Source: Streptomyces sp. cf386
GTDB lineage: Bacteria > Actinomycetota > Actinomycetes > Streptomycetales > Streptomycetaceae
NCBI RefSeq assembly: GCF_900103585.1
Contig: NZ_FNHV01000010.1
Span: 266,607-330,606, forward strand
Direction: 5' to 3'
DNA length: 64,000 nucleotides
In this document: piece after piece, positions 43,156 through 51,566 of the stretch
Layout of the letters: the number at the start of each line of letters is the position of its first letter
How positions within the stretch are numbered: position 1 is the stretch's first letter
Program-made: the position numbers and the translations under genes
The notes under the pieces: model-generated
The model's database searches: none
The model's input: only the letters and a program-made list of their open reading frames with translations
What the model was told of the DNA's origin: nothing

Positions 43156-44570
43156 AGGGCCGGCACCTCGCTCGGGTCGCATGCGCGCGCGGTCGCGAGG
43201 TACGCGGACAACCAGGCGCGGCGCTCCTCGTCGCCCATCGCCTTCAGACGGGCGCGGGCATCGAGCCGGTCCCGCAGGTCCGCGCGGTCGGCCTTGCTCC
43301 CCTTGGCGTTCAGCTCGTCGAAGTCCTGCGCCGACGGACTCGGCGCCAGGTAGTGCTCCACCGCGTCGTCGGCCCTGGCCACGCGCGGGTCCACGGCCTT
43401 GTCGCACTCGTTGCGGCCGTACAGCGCCATCCCGGCCTCCCACGCGAACCGTTGCGGATCAGCGAGTTTTCCCCGTACGACCGACCAGCCGATCGGCAGG
43501 TGGACCTCGTCCGGGCCGGGCTCACCCGGCAGATCGGTGAAGCGGACCGGCAGGTTCCGTACGCCGTGCAGTCGGTCCGTCAGGCCGGACAAGGCGTCCG
43601 TGACCTGCGGCAGGAGGTCCTTGTAGCGGGCGTTGACGCAGATCTGCGGAGCGGTGGAGGTGTCGCACACCTGCTGCCGGGCGAGCGTGTTGGTGTGCCA
43701 CAGGCCGTCGCCGGTCTGCACCAGCAGGGCGCCCGCGGCCGTCGCGGCGGCCAGCGGCACCAGGGCCGTGAACCGGCGGCGGGCCGCGTACGCGAGGACC
43801 GCCGCCACCGCGAGACCGCCCGTCCACACCGCCACCACGGGCGGTTGCCACCACACCGGTACGTCGATGTCCGAAGCGGAGCCGAGGGGCGTCAGCTGCC
43901 GGAGCGGGCCCGTGTTGTCGTACATCACGATGCCGAGGACCGCGTACCCGGCCACCGCGAGCAGCGGCGCCGTCAACATCCAGGGCAGGAGCCGGCCCAC
44001 GACGTGGCCCACCAGGGCGGCGGACGCCAGGGCGACCGCGTCCGTGAGCGGCGCGACGAGGTCCGGACGATCACCGGTGGCGCAGAGCGCGGTGGCGAGC
44101 AGGGCCAGGGCGGCGGTGACCGCGTACCCGGCGACGATCCAGCACGCCACCGGCAGGGCTGCGGCCAGGAACCGGGCGAGCGGGCTCCGCACGGCTGTCG
44201 CCAGCAGTTGCTCGGTACGGCGTCTGCGCTCCCGGCCGCCCTGCCGGCAGCCGGCGGCCAGGGCCAGCGGGACGCCGAGCAACAGGGCTGCCGTGTGCAA
44301 CTGCTCGCGGGTCTCGGCCCATCCGCCCTGCCACTGCGCGGACGCGGCGGCCAGCGTGGCGGCGAGGGTGAGGAAAAGGGCCGCGCCGGTCCAGGGGGCG
44401 AAGCCGCGGCGGAACTCGGCGCGGAGGGGGTGGCGGGGTGTGCGCGGGGGAGGGGCGCTCGGTGCGTTGCGGTGCGTCTGCGGCTCCTGTTCCTGCGCCG
44501 GCCCCTTCTCCTCCCCCTTCTCCTGCCCCTTCTTCCCCTTCTCCTCCCCCTGTGCTGCTACGAGGGTCAT
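43152..44570 (-). CDS. ABC transporter membrane protein
   Basis: The 472-residue protein starts with an unusual charged tract rich in Glu, Lys and Gly (residues 8-30; GEEKGKKGQEKGEEKG). Six or so membrane helices (about 60-305) follow, then a soluble C-terminal domain (about 310-472) with Cys residues and no known motif. ATG 44570 overlaps the ATPase stop (ATGA). Together with the ATPase and the downstream membrane protein it forms an ABC-2-like exporter. The substrate is unknown. Confidence 0.8.
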   Translation of the reverse strand: MTLVAAQGEEKGKKGQEKGEEKGPAQEQEPQTHRNAPSAPPPRTPRHPLRAEFRRGFAPWTGAALFLTLAATLAAASAQWQGGWAETREQLHTAALLLGVPLALAAGCRQGGRERRRRTEQLLATAVRSPLARFLAAALPVACWIVAGYAVTAALALLATALCATGDRPDLVAPLTDAVALASAALVGHVVGRLLPWMLTAPLLAVAGYAVLGIVMYDNTGPLRQLTPLGSASDIDVPVWWQPPVVAVWTGGLAVAAVLAYAARRRFTALVPLAAATAAGALLVQTGDGLWHTNTLARQQVCDTSTAPQICVNARYKDLLPQVTDALSGLTDRLHGVRNLPVRFTDLPGEPGPDEVHLPIGWSVVRGKLADPQRFAWEAGMALYGRNECDKAVDPRVARADDAVEHYLAPSPSAQDFDELNAKGSKADRADLRDRLDARARLKAMGDEERRAWLSAYLATARACDPSEVPAL

Positions 44571-45367
44571 CGGGTCGTCCCTTCGAGGGTGTGGGCCGTG
44601 CGGGCGGGGGACTCGTGGTCGCGGTGGGCGCGCAGGGCGGCCGTATAACCGCGCTCGATCGGGTTGTCGCCGATGACGCCTGCCGCCGTTTCGCCGAGCG
44701 CCGCTAGGGAGTCGGGGGTGCCGCGGTAGGCGACTCGGCCCGCGTCGACGAGGGTGACCTCCGTGCAGGCCGCCGCCACGTCCTCCACGAGGTGGGTGGA
44801 GACGATGACCGTGGCCGAGGCGCCCAGTTCGCGCAGCAGTTCGCGGAACTCCATGCGCTGCTCGGGGTCGAGACCGGCGGTCGGCTCGTCGAGGAGCAGC
44901 ACCTGGGGGTCGTTGACGATGGCCTGGGCGATGCCGACCCGGCGGACCATGCCACCGGACAGCGTCTTGACCTTCGCGTCGATCCGGTCGGCGAGGCCGA
45001 CCCGGGCGACGGCCCGTTCGACGGCGGCCGGGGTGTCGGCGGCGGGCATGTCCTTCAGCCACGCCACGTACGCGACGAACTCCCGCACGGTGAAGCCCGG
45101 GTAGTAGCCGAACTCCTGGGGCAGATAGCCGAGTTGACGTCGCACCGCGCTGCGGCGCCGCTGCTCCCCGGTGTCCTCGCCGAGGATCTCCACCCGCCCG
45201 CCGGTCGGTTCGGCGACCGTGGCGAGGACCCGGATCAGCGAGGTCTTGCCGGCCCCGTTCGGACCGAGCAGGCCGTGGACGCCGGGGCCGAAGTCGACGT
45301 CGAGGGAGTCGAGGGCGACGGTCCTGCGGTGTCGGACGTGGAGGTCGGTCACGCGGATGGTGGGCAA
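44567..45367 (-). CDS. ABC transporter ATP-binding protein
   Basis: The 266-residue ATPase has Walker A GPNGAGKTS, signature LSGGMVRRVGIAQAI, Walker B VLLLDEPTAGLDP and the His switch VSTHLVED. It is close to the ABC-2/CcmA class of exporters. The TTG at 45367 has GGAG upstream and starts at the conserved IRVTDLHV strand. It is 91 bp after the membrane anti-sigma gene and overlaps its membrane partner. Confidence 0.9.
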   Translation of the reverse strand: MPTIRVTDLHVRHRRTVALDSLDVDFGPGVHGLLGPNGAGKTSLIRVLATVAEPTGGRVEILGEDTGEQRRRSAVRRQLGYLPQEFGYYPGFTVREFVAYVAWLKDMPAADTPAAVERAVARVGLADRIDAKVKTLSGGMVRRVGIAQAIVNDPQVLLLDEPTAGLDPEQRMEFRELLRELGASATVIVSTHLVEDVAAACTEVTLVDAGRVAYRGTPDSLAALGETAAGVIGDNPIERGYTAALRAHRDHESPARTAHTLEGTTR

Positions 45368-45458
45368 GGGGGCTCCAGGGTGTGGGCGTGGGCGCGGCTG
45401 TGGTCGGTGGGTCTGACGTCGGGTCGGACCAGCCCGGACCCGGGCCGCCCGGTCGGGG

Positions 45459-46493
45459 TCAGCGCCGGTCCAGGTGGTCGTAGGCGGAATGGCGGGCGGC
45501 CAGCAGCGCGGCGCACAGGACTGCCGCCGCCGCCCAGCCGCCCTGGGTCGGGGCGCCGTCGAGGTAGGCGGAGGTCTGCTCGGCCAGGCGTGCGGTCAGC
45601 CGGCCGTCCGCGGTGAGTACCGGGGCCAGTACGGCGCACAGCCAGCCGCCGCCGGTCAGGGCCGTGGCGGCACGGAAGCCGACGTAGCCGGCCAGGGCCA
45701 GCGCGATCAGCGTCAGCGCGAGCCCGGGCAGCAGCCAGGCAGCCGCGCCGGGGGCGCCCGACGACGGCAGCAGCAGCCCGGCCAGGGTCAGCAGCGGAAG
45801 GCTCACCGCCAGCACGGCGGTCGTCCGCGTCAGCACCAGCCGGAGTCCGGCCGAGGGGGTGGACGCCGCGATCTCGTGCAGCGGATCGGCGTGCGCCCCG
45901 TAGGACAGGGCGACCCCGGCGACCGGCACCACCGGAGCGACGGCCAGCAACAGGGGCCGCGCCCCCGCGAAGTCGGCGAACCGGGCCAGCAGAACAGCAG
46001 CGAGTGCCACCCCCAGCACGGCAGCCGACCAGGCACCACGTACGGCGGGCCCGGCGGCCCACAGCACACGGGATGTGCGGGAGCCGGTGGGGGGAGTGGG
46101 GAGGTGCCGGTCTGCACGGGGGCGGACTTGGGGGAGGAGGCGGGCTCGGGGGGAGCGTGCTGCGGAAGCCCGACTCTCCTGCGACGTTCGCGTGGTCGGC
46201 GCCGGCTGGGTGCTGTGGGCGGCCGTAGTGCCCCGCGCTGCCCGGGCCCCCCGCGCAGCCGACGTGCCCTCCACCGCCCCCCTCTCGCTCGCCCTCAACA
46301 CCGCCCCCAGTACCGACTCCCGCACCTCCGCCAGCACCACCCCCGCCGACGTCTCCCGCACCGCCCGTGACACCCGGGCCGCGCAGTGCCCGCAGGACTC
46401 CAGGTGTTTCTCCAGGGACCAGGCGTCCGGGTCCGGGAGGGAGCCGTTCGCGTAGTGGGTGACGAGGGTGTCGGACGCGTGCCAGTCGGTCAT
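45459..46493 (-). CDS. zinc-finger anti-sigma-like membrane protein
   Basis: The protein has 344 residues. The N-terminal ZAS-type motif His-x3-Cys-x2-Cys (HLESCGHC, about 30-37) is typical of anti-sigma factors. A variable Ala/Arg/Ser linker and a C-terminal half with about six membrane helices (from about 155) follow. ATG 46493 overlaps the sigma gene stop (ATGA), the usual sigma/anti-sigma arrangement. The large polytopic domain is unusual for an anti-sigma and resembles an ABC permease, so the protein may link transporter status to sigma release (inference). Confidence 0.83.
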   Translation of the reverse strand: MTDWHASDTLVTHYANGSLPDPDAWSLEKHLESCGHCAARVSRAVRETSAGVVLAEVRESVLGAVLRASERGAVEGTSAARGARAARGTTAAHSTQPAPTTRTSQESRASAARSPRARLLPQVRPRADRHLPTPPTGSRTSRVLWAAGPAVRGAWSAAVLGVALAAVLLARFADFAGARPLLLAVAPVVPVAGVALSYGAHADPLHEIAASTPSAGLRLVLTRTTAVLAVSLPLLTLAGLLLPSSGAPGAAAWLLPGLALTLIALALAGYVGFRAATALTGGGWLCAVLAPVLTADGRLTARLAEQTSAYLDGAPTQGGWAAAAVLCAALLAARHSAYDHLDRR

Positions 46494-47113
46494 GCCTGGC
46501 CTCCCAACGGTGAGGGGTTCAACTGGGCGAGCGCGGCGCGGAGTTCGGCGCGGGCGCGCATCGCCCGGGACTTGACCGTGCCCTCGGGTATGCCGAGCAG
46601 GCGGGCGGTCTCGCGGGTGGACAGTCCGTCGACGACCGTGGCGCGCAGCACGTCGCGCAGTTCGGGCGAGATCCGGTCGAGGGCGGTGCCCACATCCCCG
46701 TACTCCAGCCCCGCCAGCACCCGTTCCTCGGTGGACGGCACGGCCGTCGCCGTCGGGTGCCCGGTCCGCGCCTCGTCCACCGGCGGAGCTTCCAGCCGCG
46801 TGGCCCGCTCGTGCGCGCGCCGTGCGTCGACCAGGCGGCGCGCGGCGATGGTCCACAGCCAGCCGCCGGCCTCTTCACCGCGGTGCGCGTCGGCCGACCG
46901 CCACACCGTCACGAACGTGTCCTGCAGCACCTCGCGCACCACCTCGGGGTCGGCGCAGCGCCGACGCAGCCGTGCGTGCAGCCATCCCGCGTGCCGGTCG
47001 TAGAGCGTGGCCATCGCGGCCGAGTCCCCGCCCGCGACGGCACGCAGCAGCGCCGCGTCCGAGTGCTCCTCGTCCTTCTCCCGGTGGCCCCCCATGGGGC
47101 GGAACAGTCTCAC
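46490..47113 (-). CDS. ECF-type RNA polymerase sigma factor
   Basis: The 207-residue protein has sigma region 2 (about 25-95, LYDRHAGWLHARLRRR, EVLQDTFVTVWRSA) and region 4 (about 140-190, ISPELRDVLRATVVDGLSTRETARLLGIPEGTVKSRAMRAR). The start may be GTG 47113 or the internal ATG 47095; neither has a clear ribosome site. It heads an operon with its anti-sigma and an ABC transporter. No autoregulated promoter was identified with confidence. Confidence 0.9.
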   Translation of the reverse strand: MRLFRPMGGHREKDEEHSDAALLRAVAGGDSAAMATLYDRHAGWLHARLRRRCADPEVVREVLQDTFVTVWRSADAHRGEEAGGWLWTIAARRLVDARRAHERATRLEAPPVDEARTGHPTATAVPSTEERVLAGLEYGDVGTALDRISPELRDVLRATVVDGLSTRETARLLGIPEGTVKSRAMRARAELRAALAQLNPSPLGGQA

Positions 47114-47207
47114 ACCCCGTCTATCGACGACTCCGGGGCGACCGGTTCACGAACAGCGGAACAGCGGACAGGGGAGCGGCGGACAGGGGAGCAGCGGCAC
47201 ATGAGAG

Positions 47208-47252
47208 AGCGCCCGTGGCCGATGTGCTGTCGCTGTCGGCCACGGGCGCTCG
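47208..47252 (-). terminator. terminator of the FtsX-type permease gene
   Basis: A 16-bp perfect stem (GAGCGCCCGTGGCCGA / TCGGCCACGGGCGCTC) with a 13-nt loop lies 16 nt past the permease stop on the minus strand. Confidence 0.8.
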
Positions 47253-47267
47253 GGAAGGCGGTCGGGG

Positions 47268-49478
47268 TCAGTCGGCCGCCGGGCGCCACTGGTGGGCGGC
47301 GCGGATGGCGGTTCGGCCGCCCAGCAGGCCGACCACCGCCGCCAGTACGGCGCATCCCGCCATCGCGCCCGCCAGCACGCGCCAGGAGAAACTGCCCTCC
47401 TGCACGACGGCGATGAAGAACATCGAGTGCCAGGCGCTGACGGCTCCGGTGATGACCGTGGCGATCAGCAGCGGCACGGTCAGATGCCACAGGGCGACCG
47501 ACCGGAAGACCCGGTGACTGCCGGTCAGCACGGCGAGCGGCGCCAGCACATGTCGGACCCGTACGAACTCCGCGGCCGCGCTCATCGTGCCGGCGAGCAG
47601 CAGGAGGGTGAGGCCGAGGGAGCCGAAGAGCAGGATCCAGTTGTTCAGCCGGGCCTTGTTGGAGGCGCCGGTCAGCCAGTTCTCGCCCAGCGTCTCGACG
47701 TTGACGGCCGGTACGGCAGCGTAGGCCGCCCGCTCCACCTCGGCCTGCTGCCCCAGGGTCTTGGGGACCACGAGGAGCTGGCCGTAGAGCTGGTCGAGCG
47801 GCAGGTCCGAGGGGGCGACCTGAATACGCAGCTCCGGCCCGTACCAGTTGCGGATCTCCGCCAGGCGCCGGTCGCCGCCCTTGGCCGGCTCGGCGGAGGC
47901 GGGGCACGTCAGGCCCAGCGACTTCAGGGCGTCGCAGGACCCCTGGAGGAGGGGTGCCGGCTGCTCCGGGTTCGTGTCCACGGAGAACAGCCCCGCGCCC
48001 GCCGGGAGCGAACCGGCGAGGTCCCGGATCGCCGGCTGGGTGATGTCGCGGCTGTAGACACTGAGGACGGAGTCGCCGACGCGGGCCTCGGAGGCGCGTG
48101 CAGCTGCCGCCTTCTCGCCCAGTCGGCTGTTCCACACCTGGAGTTGGGAGATCAGCCCGAGTCCGATGACCATGGCGATCGCCAGCCGGACCACGACACC
48201 GGGGTGCGCGACCGTCCAGCGGCCTCCGATCAACTGGCCCGCACGGCCGGTGCGGAAGCCCTGTGCGGCGAACTTCTCGCCCAGCGCACGGCTGGCAGCG
48301 GCGGCCACGGACGGCAGCAGTGCCCACATGACGACCGTGCCGAAGGCGAAGAGGAGGAGGCCGGGAGTCCCCCGGAAGTACTGGCTGAGCGCGACGAGGG
48401 CGATGCCCGCGCCGCAGCCGTACAGCCGCCACTTCGGAATCCGCGAGGCGAAGGACCGGGGCCGGGTGGCGGTGCCGCTGCGGTCGACGCGGTGGAGCAG
48501 AACGACCCCGCCCAGGCTGATCACGAACGACACCAGCAGCGCGGTGACCGTCATCGGCCAGGCCGCCCGCAGGTCGTCGCCGTTCAGCAGATAGCCGGTG
48601 GGCGGAATCCGCAGGTCGGTGGCGGACGCCGCGAGCATGGGGAGGACCGCCACCGCCGTGCCGGCCGCGATGGGCAGGGCGGCCTCGCCGATGTTGACGA
48701 CCGCGCGGTGCCGCCAGGTGCCGCCGAGTGCCTGCAGCAGGCCGCTGCGGCGGTCGCGGGTGCGCGAGCCGACGCGTGCGGCGACGACCAGCAGGGACAG
48801 CGCCGGCAGGCCGGTCAGTACGCCGAGGGTGAGCAGCACCTGGCCGAGCGGGCGGCCGTACAGGTCCTCGCCCATCGGGAAGGCCCGTCCGAAGCCCGTC
48901 GCGTACTGCCAGGCGTCGCTCTCGCCGAGCTGGTCCGGAGTCTGGGCGGGCCGGACATAGGCGAGGCGTTCCGAGGGGGAGACGAGGCCGGACTTGCCGA
49001 TGGTGCCCGCATAGTCGCCGTACCGGTCGGTGATCCCCTCCTGCTTGCCCTCGCGGACCAGCTCCGGGGAGAGCACCGCCTCGCCGGGGGCGGGCCAGCG
49101 GGACAGGCCCGGCGGGGGCGGGGCGTCGGTCTTCAGCGGGGAGACGTAGATGACGGAGTGCTGGACCTCGCCGACCGCGTCGAAGCTCTCCCGCCACATC
49201 GTGACGGCGTCCTGCCGTCGGTCGGTGAGCAGCGGTCCGCGTGCCTGGTCCCGGGCCTCGCGCCCGTCGTAGGTGGCCACCGCGGCCACCGATCCCAGGG
49301 CGACCACGGCGACCGCCACCGCTGCCGCGAACAGGGCCCAGAAGCGCAGCCGGTCGCCCGGGCTGCCGCGCCCGGCCGCGAACCCGATGCGCAGCAGCTG
49401 TCCCCACAGCCGTCCGCCCCGCCCCGCCGACGGGGTGGCGGCACCCGCATCGCGGGTCTGCTCGGTGACGGTGCTCAC
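47268..49478 (-). CDS. FtsX-like ABC transporter permease
   Basis: The 736-residue membrane protein has about ten predicted helices and two FtsX-like permease units. One is around 210-330 and the other near the C-terminus (GLTLLLLAGTMSAAAEFVRVRHVLAPLAVLTG). Large outside regions separate the helices. Together with the ATPase encoded upstream it forms a MacB/LolD-type transporter, likely moving peptides, lipids or signals rather than small solutes. GTG 49478 overlaps the ATPase stop (GTGA). The soluble domains give no substrate clue. Confidence 0.87.
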   Translation of the reverse strand: MSTVTEQTRDAGAATPSAGRGGRLWGQLLRIGFAAGRGSPGDRLRFWALFAAAVAVAVVALGSVAAVATYDGREARDQARGPLLTDRRQDAVTMWRESFDAVGEVQHSVIYVSPLKTDAPPPPGLSRWPAPGEAVLSPELVREGKQEGITDRYGDYAGTIGKSGLVSPSERLAYVRPAQTPDQLGESDAWQYATGFGRAFPMGEDLYGRPLGQVLLTLGVLTGLPALSLLVVAARVGSRTRDRRSGLLQALGGTWRHRAVVNIGEAALPIAAGTAVAVLPMLAASATDLRIPPTGYLLNGDDLRAAWPMTVTALLVSFVISLGGVVLLHRVDRSGTATRPRSFASRIPKWRLYGCGAGIALVALSQYFRGTPGLLLFAFGTVVMWALLPSVAAAASRALGEKFAAQGFRTGRAGQLIGGRWTVAHPGVVVRLAIAMVIGLGLISQLQVWNSRLGEKAAAARASEARVGDSVLSVYSRDITQPAIRDLAGSLPAGAGLFSVDTNPEQPAPLLQGSCDALKSLGLTCPASAEPAKGGDRRLAEIRNWYGPELRIQVAPSDLPLDQLYGQLLVVPKTLGQQAEVERAAYAAVPAVNVETLGENWLTGASNKARLNNWILLFGSLGLTLLLLAGTMSAAAEFVRVRHVLAPLAVLTGSHRVFRSVALWHLTVPLLIATVITGAVSAWHSMFFIAVVQEGSFSWRVLAGAMAGCAVLAAVVGLLGGRTAIRAAHQWRPAAD

Positions 49479-50167
49479 GCGTCCACCCCGTCCCGTACGT
49501 CCGTCAGCACGCCGGACTTGAGCCGCAGCGTCCGCTGGGCGCGCGCGGCGACCGACGGGTCGTGGGTGACGAGCAGCAGGGCACAGCCACGCTCCCGGGA
49601 CACCGCGAACAGCAGGTCGGCCACGGCCTCCCGAGCCTCCGGGTCGAGGGCGCCGGTCGGCTCGTCGGCGAGGAGGACGGCGGGGTCCGTGATGAGAGCG
49701 CGGGCGACGGCCGCGCGCTGGCGTTCACCGCCCGAGAGCATGCCGGTCGGGGTCGTGCCGTGCGGCACCCCCAGGTCGGCCAGCAGCTCGGTCGCGCGCC
49801 GGTACGCGGCCTTGTGGTCGCCGCCGCTCAGCAGCATCGGCAGCGCCACGTTCTCCACGGGGGTGAGTTCGGGCAGCAGCTCGCCGAACTGGAAGACCAT
49901 GCCCATGTGTTCGCGGCGCACCTGGGCCAACTGCCCCGCCGGAAGTCCGGTCAGCTCCCGCCCGTTGATCCGTACGGTGCCGCTGTCCGGCTTGACGAGG
50001 CCGAGGACGCAGGTGAGGAGCGTCGACTTCCCGGAGCCGCTCGGGCCGGTGACGGCCACCGACTCACCGGGCTCGACTCGCAGGCCGACACCGTCCAGCA
50101 GCACACGCTCGCCCAGCCGATAGTGGAGATCCTCCACCTGCAGACCGGTCGATTCTCCGGCAGTCAC
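49475..50167 (-). CDS. MacB/LolD-type ABC ATP-binding protein
   Basis: The 230-residue ATPase has Walker A GPSGSGKST, the Q-loop MGMVFQFGELLPELT, signature LSGGERQRAAVARAL and Walker B VLLADEPTGALDP, all typical of the MacB/LolD family. GTG 50167 has GAAGGAG upstream; the longer in-frame ORF would extend into a terminator hairpin. It works with the overlapping FtsX-type permease. Confidence 0.92.
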   Translation of the reverse strand: MTAGESTGLQVEDLHYRLGERVLLDGVGLRVEPGESVAVTGPSGSGKSTLLTCVLGLVKPDSGTVRINGRELTGLPAGQLAQVRREHMGMVFQFGELLPELTPVENVALPMLLSGGDHKAAYRRATELLADLGVPHGTTPTGMLSGGERQRAAVARALITDPAVLLADEPTGALDPEAREAVADLLFAVSRERGCALLLVTHDPSVAARAQRTLRLKSGVLTDVRDGVDA

Positions 50168-50205
50168 CCTCGTTCGCTCCTTCAACAGAAACAGAAACAG
50201 CTGAA

Positions 50206-50237
50206 CCGCCGGACCGGCGTGAAAGCCGGTCCGGCGG
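50206..50237 (-). terminator. terminator of the small secreted-protein gene
   Basis: A perfect 13-bp stem, CCGCCGGACCGGC / GCCGGTCCGGCGG, with loop GTGAAA lies 60 nt past the stop at 50297 and just upstream of the ABC gene start. Confidence 0.85.
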
Positions 50238-50296
50238 AGAGAACTCACGTCCGACCCAGGTCAATCCCAGGTCGGCTCACTCAGGGGGCAGCTCAC

Positions 50297-50641
50297 TCAG
50301 GGAGCGACCCAGCCCGAGCAGTCGTCGGGCGCGGCGTTGTTCTCGTCGCAAGCCTGGAACTTGATGATGCGCGATCCGTCACCCGAGACGACGCGGGTGC
50401 CGGAACCGCTGTGGTTCCACAGCGTGCGCTTGGTGTCGGGGCTGGCCTGACGGTAGTACTCCGCCTTGCCCGGGTCGCCGTCGGAGCTGCCGTCGTAGAC
50501 GGAAATCACGCCACTGTCGCTGTTCCACGGGTTCGTCGCGGTGACACCGCCCCCCTTGGCGCTGATCGCGATCGCGCTGCTGGTCGGCAGCACGAGCGCG
50601 GCGGCTATGACGGCCCCGGCGACAATCTTGATTCTGGACAC
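50297..50641 (-). CDS. small secreted protein
   Basis: The 114-residue precursor has a signal peptide of about 26 residues (KIVAGAVIAAALVLPTSSAIAISA). The mature part has two Cys residues near the C-terminus (QACDENNAAPDDCSG), probably one disulphide. The family was not recognised. GTG 50641 is preceded by AGGAGGGG at 6 nt. It is monocistronic, with a strong terminator. Confidence 0.75.
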   Translation of the reverse strand: MSRIKIVAGAVIAAALVLPTSSAIAISAKGGGVTATNPWNSDSGVISVYDGSSDGDPGKAEYYRQASPDTKRTLWNHSGSGTRVVSGDGSRIIKFQACDENNAAPDDCSGWVAP

Positions 50642-51308
50642 GTTGTTCCCCTCCTGTGTCAAGTGGCTGGTGGGCAGCGCGAGTTGACGCGGCACGGCGC
50701 CTGTGCGGCGGTTCCGCGCTGTTGTTCCCAGGCGTTGATGACCGTCACACAGGTAACACCCGGGTAGGAAGTCGTTTAAGCCCCGGTGACGAGAACGAGA
50801 TGGCCGATCCGGTGTGGGAACGCGTGTGCTTCGGTTGCCTCTCGGGGAGCCGGCCGCAGGGCTGAGCGGAACGGCGTGCAGGGATTCGCTCTCATGTGCG
50901 CGACAAGCCTGCGGAGTCGAACCGGAATTCCCGGAACCGTCACGGCGCCGGCGCTTTCGGGAGCGTTCGCCGTCGGGGTCGAGGGTTCGGTTATTGGCCG
51001 GATCCGATCACCGGTTATCACCCGAACCGATCTACGAATTCACCGGCAAATCCCCTCATAGGGGATGCATGATGAATTTATCGGAAAATGCAGGGAGTAG
51101 TGCGAAAATCGATAGCCCATTCCCGCTCGCGCACCCCGCGACTTGTACAGCGCCAAAGCCCCGGGATGTGTCACAGCGGCATTCGCTCCGCGTGCGGCGG
51201 GCGGCAGAATGTGAGGAGAGGCACGTTGTTGGTTTCTGTACGTCTGCCGTGACGTCTGCTGGGTAGGGCTGCGGTACTGGACGTCGTACTCGACACAAGG
51301 AGGCCATC
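50642..51308. other. 667-bp intergenic region with inverted repeats
   Basis: There is no convincing gene here. It contains GGTTCGG (50984-50990) pairing with CCGAACC (51022-51028), and the compact hairpin TCCCCT-CAT-AGGGGA at 51051-51065. From about 50985 to 51115 the DNA is clearly A/T-richer than the surroundings. A short frame at 51072-51266 (64 codons) has an AGGGGA ribosome-like site but a composition unlike a typical gene of this genome. I leave it unannotated. Confidence 0.5.
51051..51065. promoter_or_regulatory. compact hairpin or operator upstream of the malQ unit
   Basis: TCCCCT and AGGGGA are perfect 6-bp arms around CAT, in an A/T-richer stretch 243 bp before the repeat-protein start. 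The function is unknown. Confidence 0.4.
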
Positions 51309-51566
51309 GTGGCCGCGCATGTTCTGCTCTCTGCCCTGTCCAAACCCGAGGCGCCCATCGAGCCCGAGATGCACGACTGTGTCTTCAGCGCCGAGGGCGC
51401 CTGCGCCGAGATCCCCCTCACCAGCGAACCGCCCCTGCCCGACGCCGAGCCCCTCACCAGTGAGCCGCCGCTCGCCGACGCCGCGCCGCTGACCAGTGAG
51501 GCGGCTGCCTGGGACATGGGTATGGACACCGGTATGGACATGGACATGGACTTCCCGAGGCCGTAG
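51309..51566 (+). CDS. small acidic protein with 12-residue repeats, coupled to malQ
   Basis: The 85-residue protein contains three PLTSE repeats with a regular 12-residue period: PLTSEPPLPDAE, PLTSEPPLADAA, then PLTSEAAAW. It ends in a Met/Asp-rich tail (MGMDTGMDMDMDF) and has two Cys residues in the leader part. GTG 51309 has AAGGAGG at 4 nt. Its stop abuts the malQ ATG with no gap, so the two are translationally coupled. The repeat build recalls multicore modified-peptide precursors, but no modifying enzyme is in view. The function is unknown. Confidence 0.75.
   Translation: MAAHVLLSALSKPEAPIEPEMHDCVFSAEGACAEIPLTSEPPLPDAEPLTSEPPLADAAPLTSEAAAWDMGMDTGMDMDMDFPRP

Noticed and set aside
47292..50123. 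Open frame of 943 codons on the plus strand opposite the FtsX-type ABC genes
   Set aside because: No domain is recognisable, whereas the minus strand has a full ABC ATPase and a polytopic permease.
51072..51266. 64-codon frame with a possible ribosome site
   Set aside because: Composition and amino-acid content are not gene-like for this genome and no homology or domain can be seen; kept as an observation, not a CDS.
51309..51566. Classification as a graspetide or lanthipeptide precursor
   Set aside because: The TSE repeats are suggestive, but no ATP-grasp ligase, LanM/LanB or dedicated protease or transporter gene is adjacent, so it is only raised as a hypothesis.
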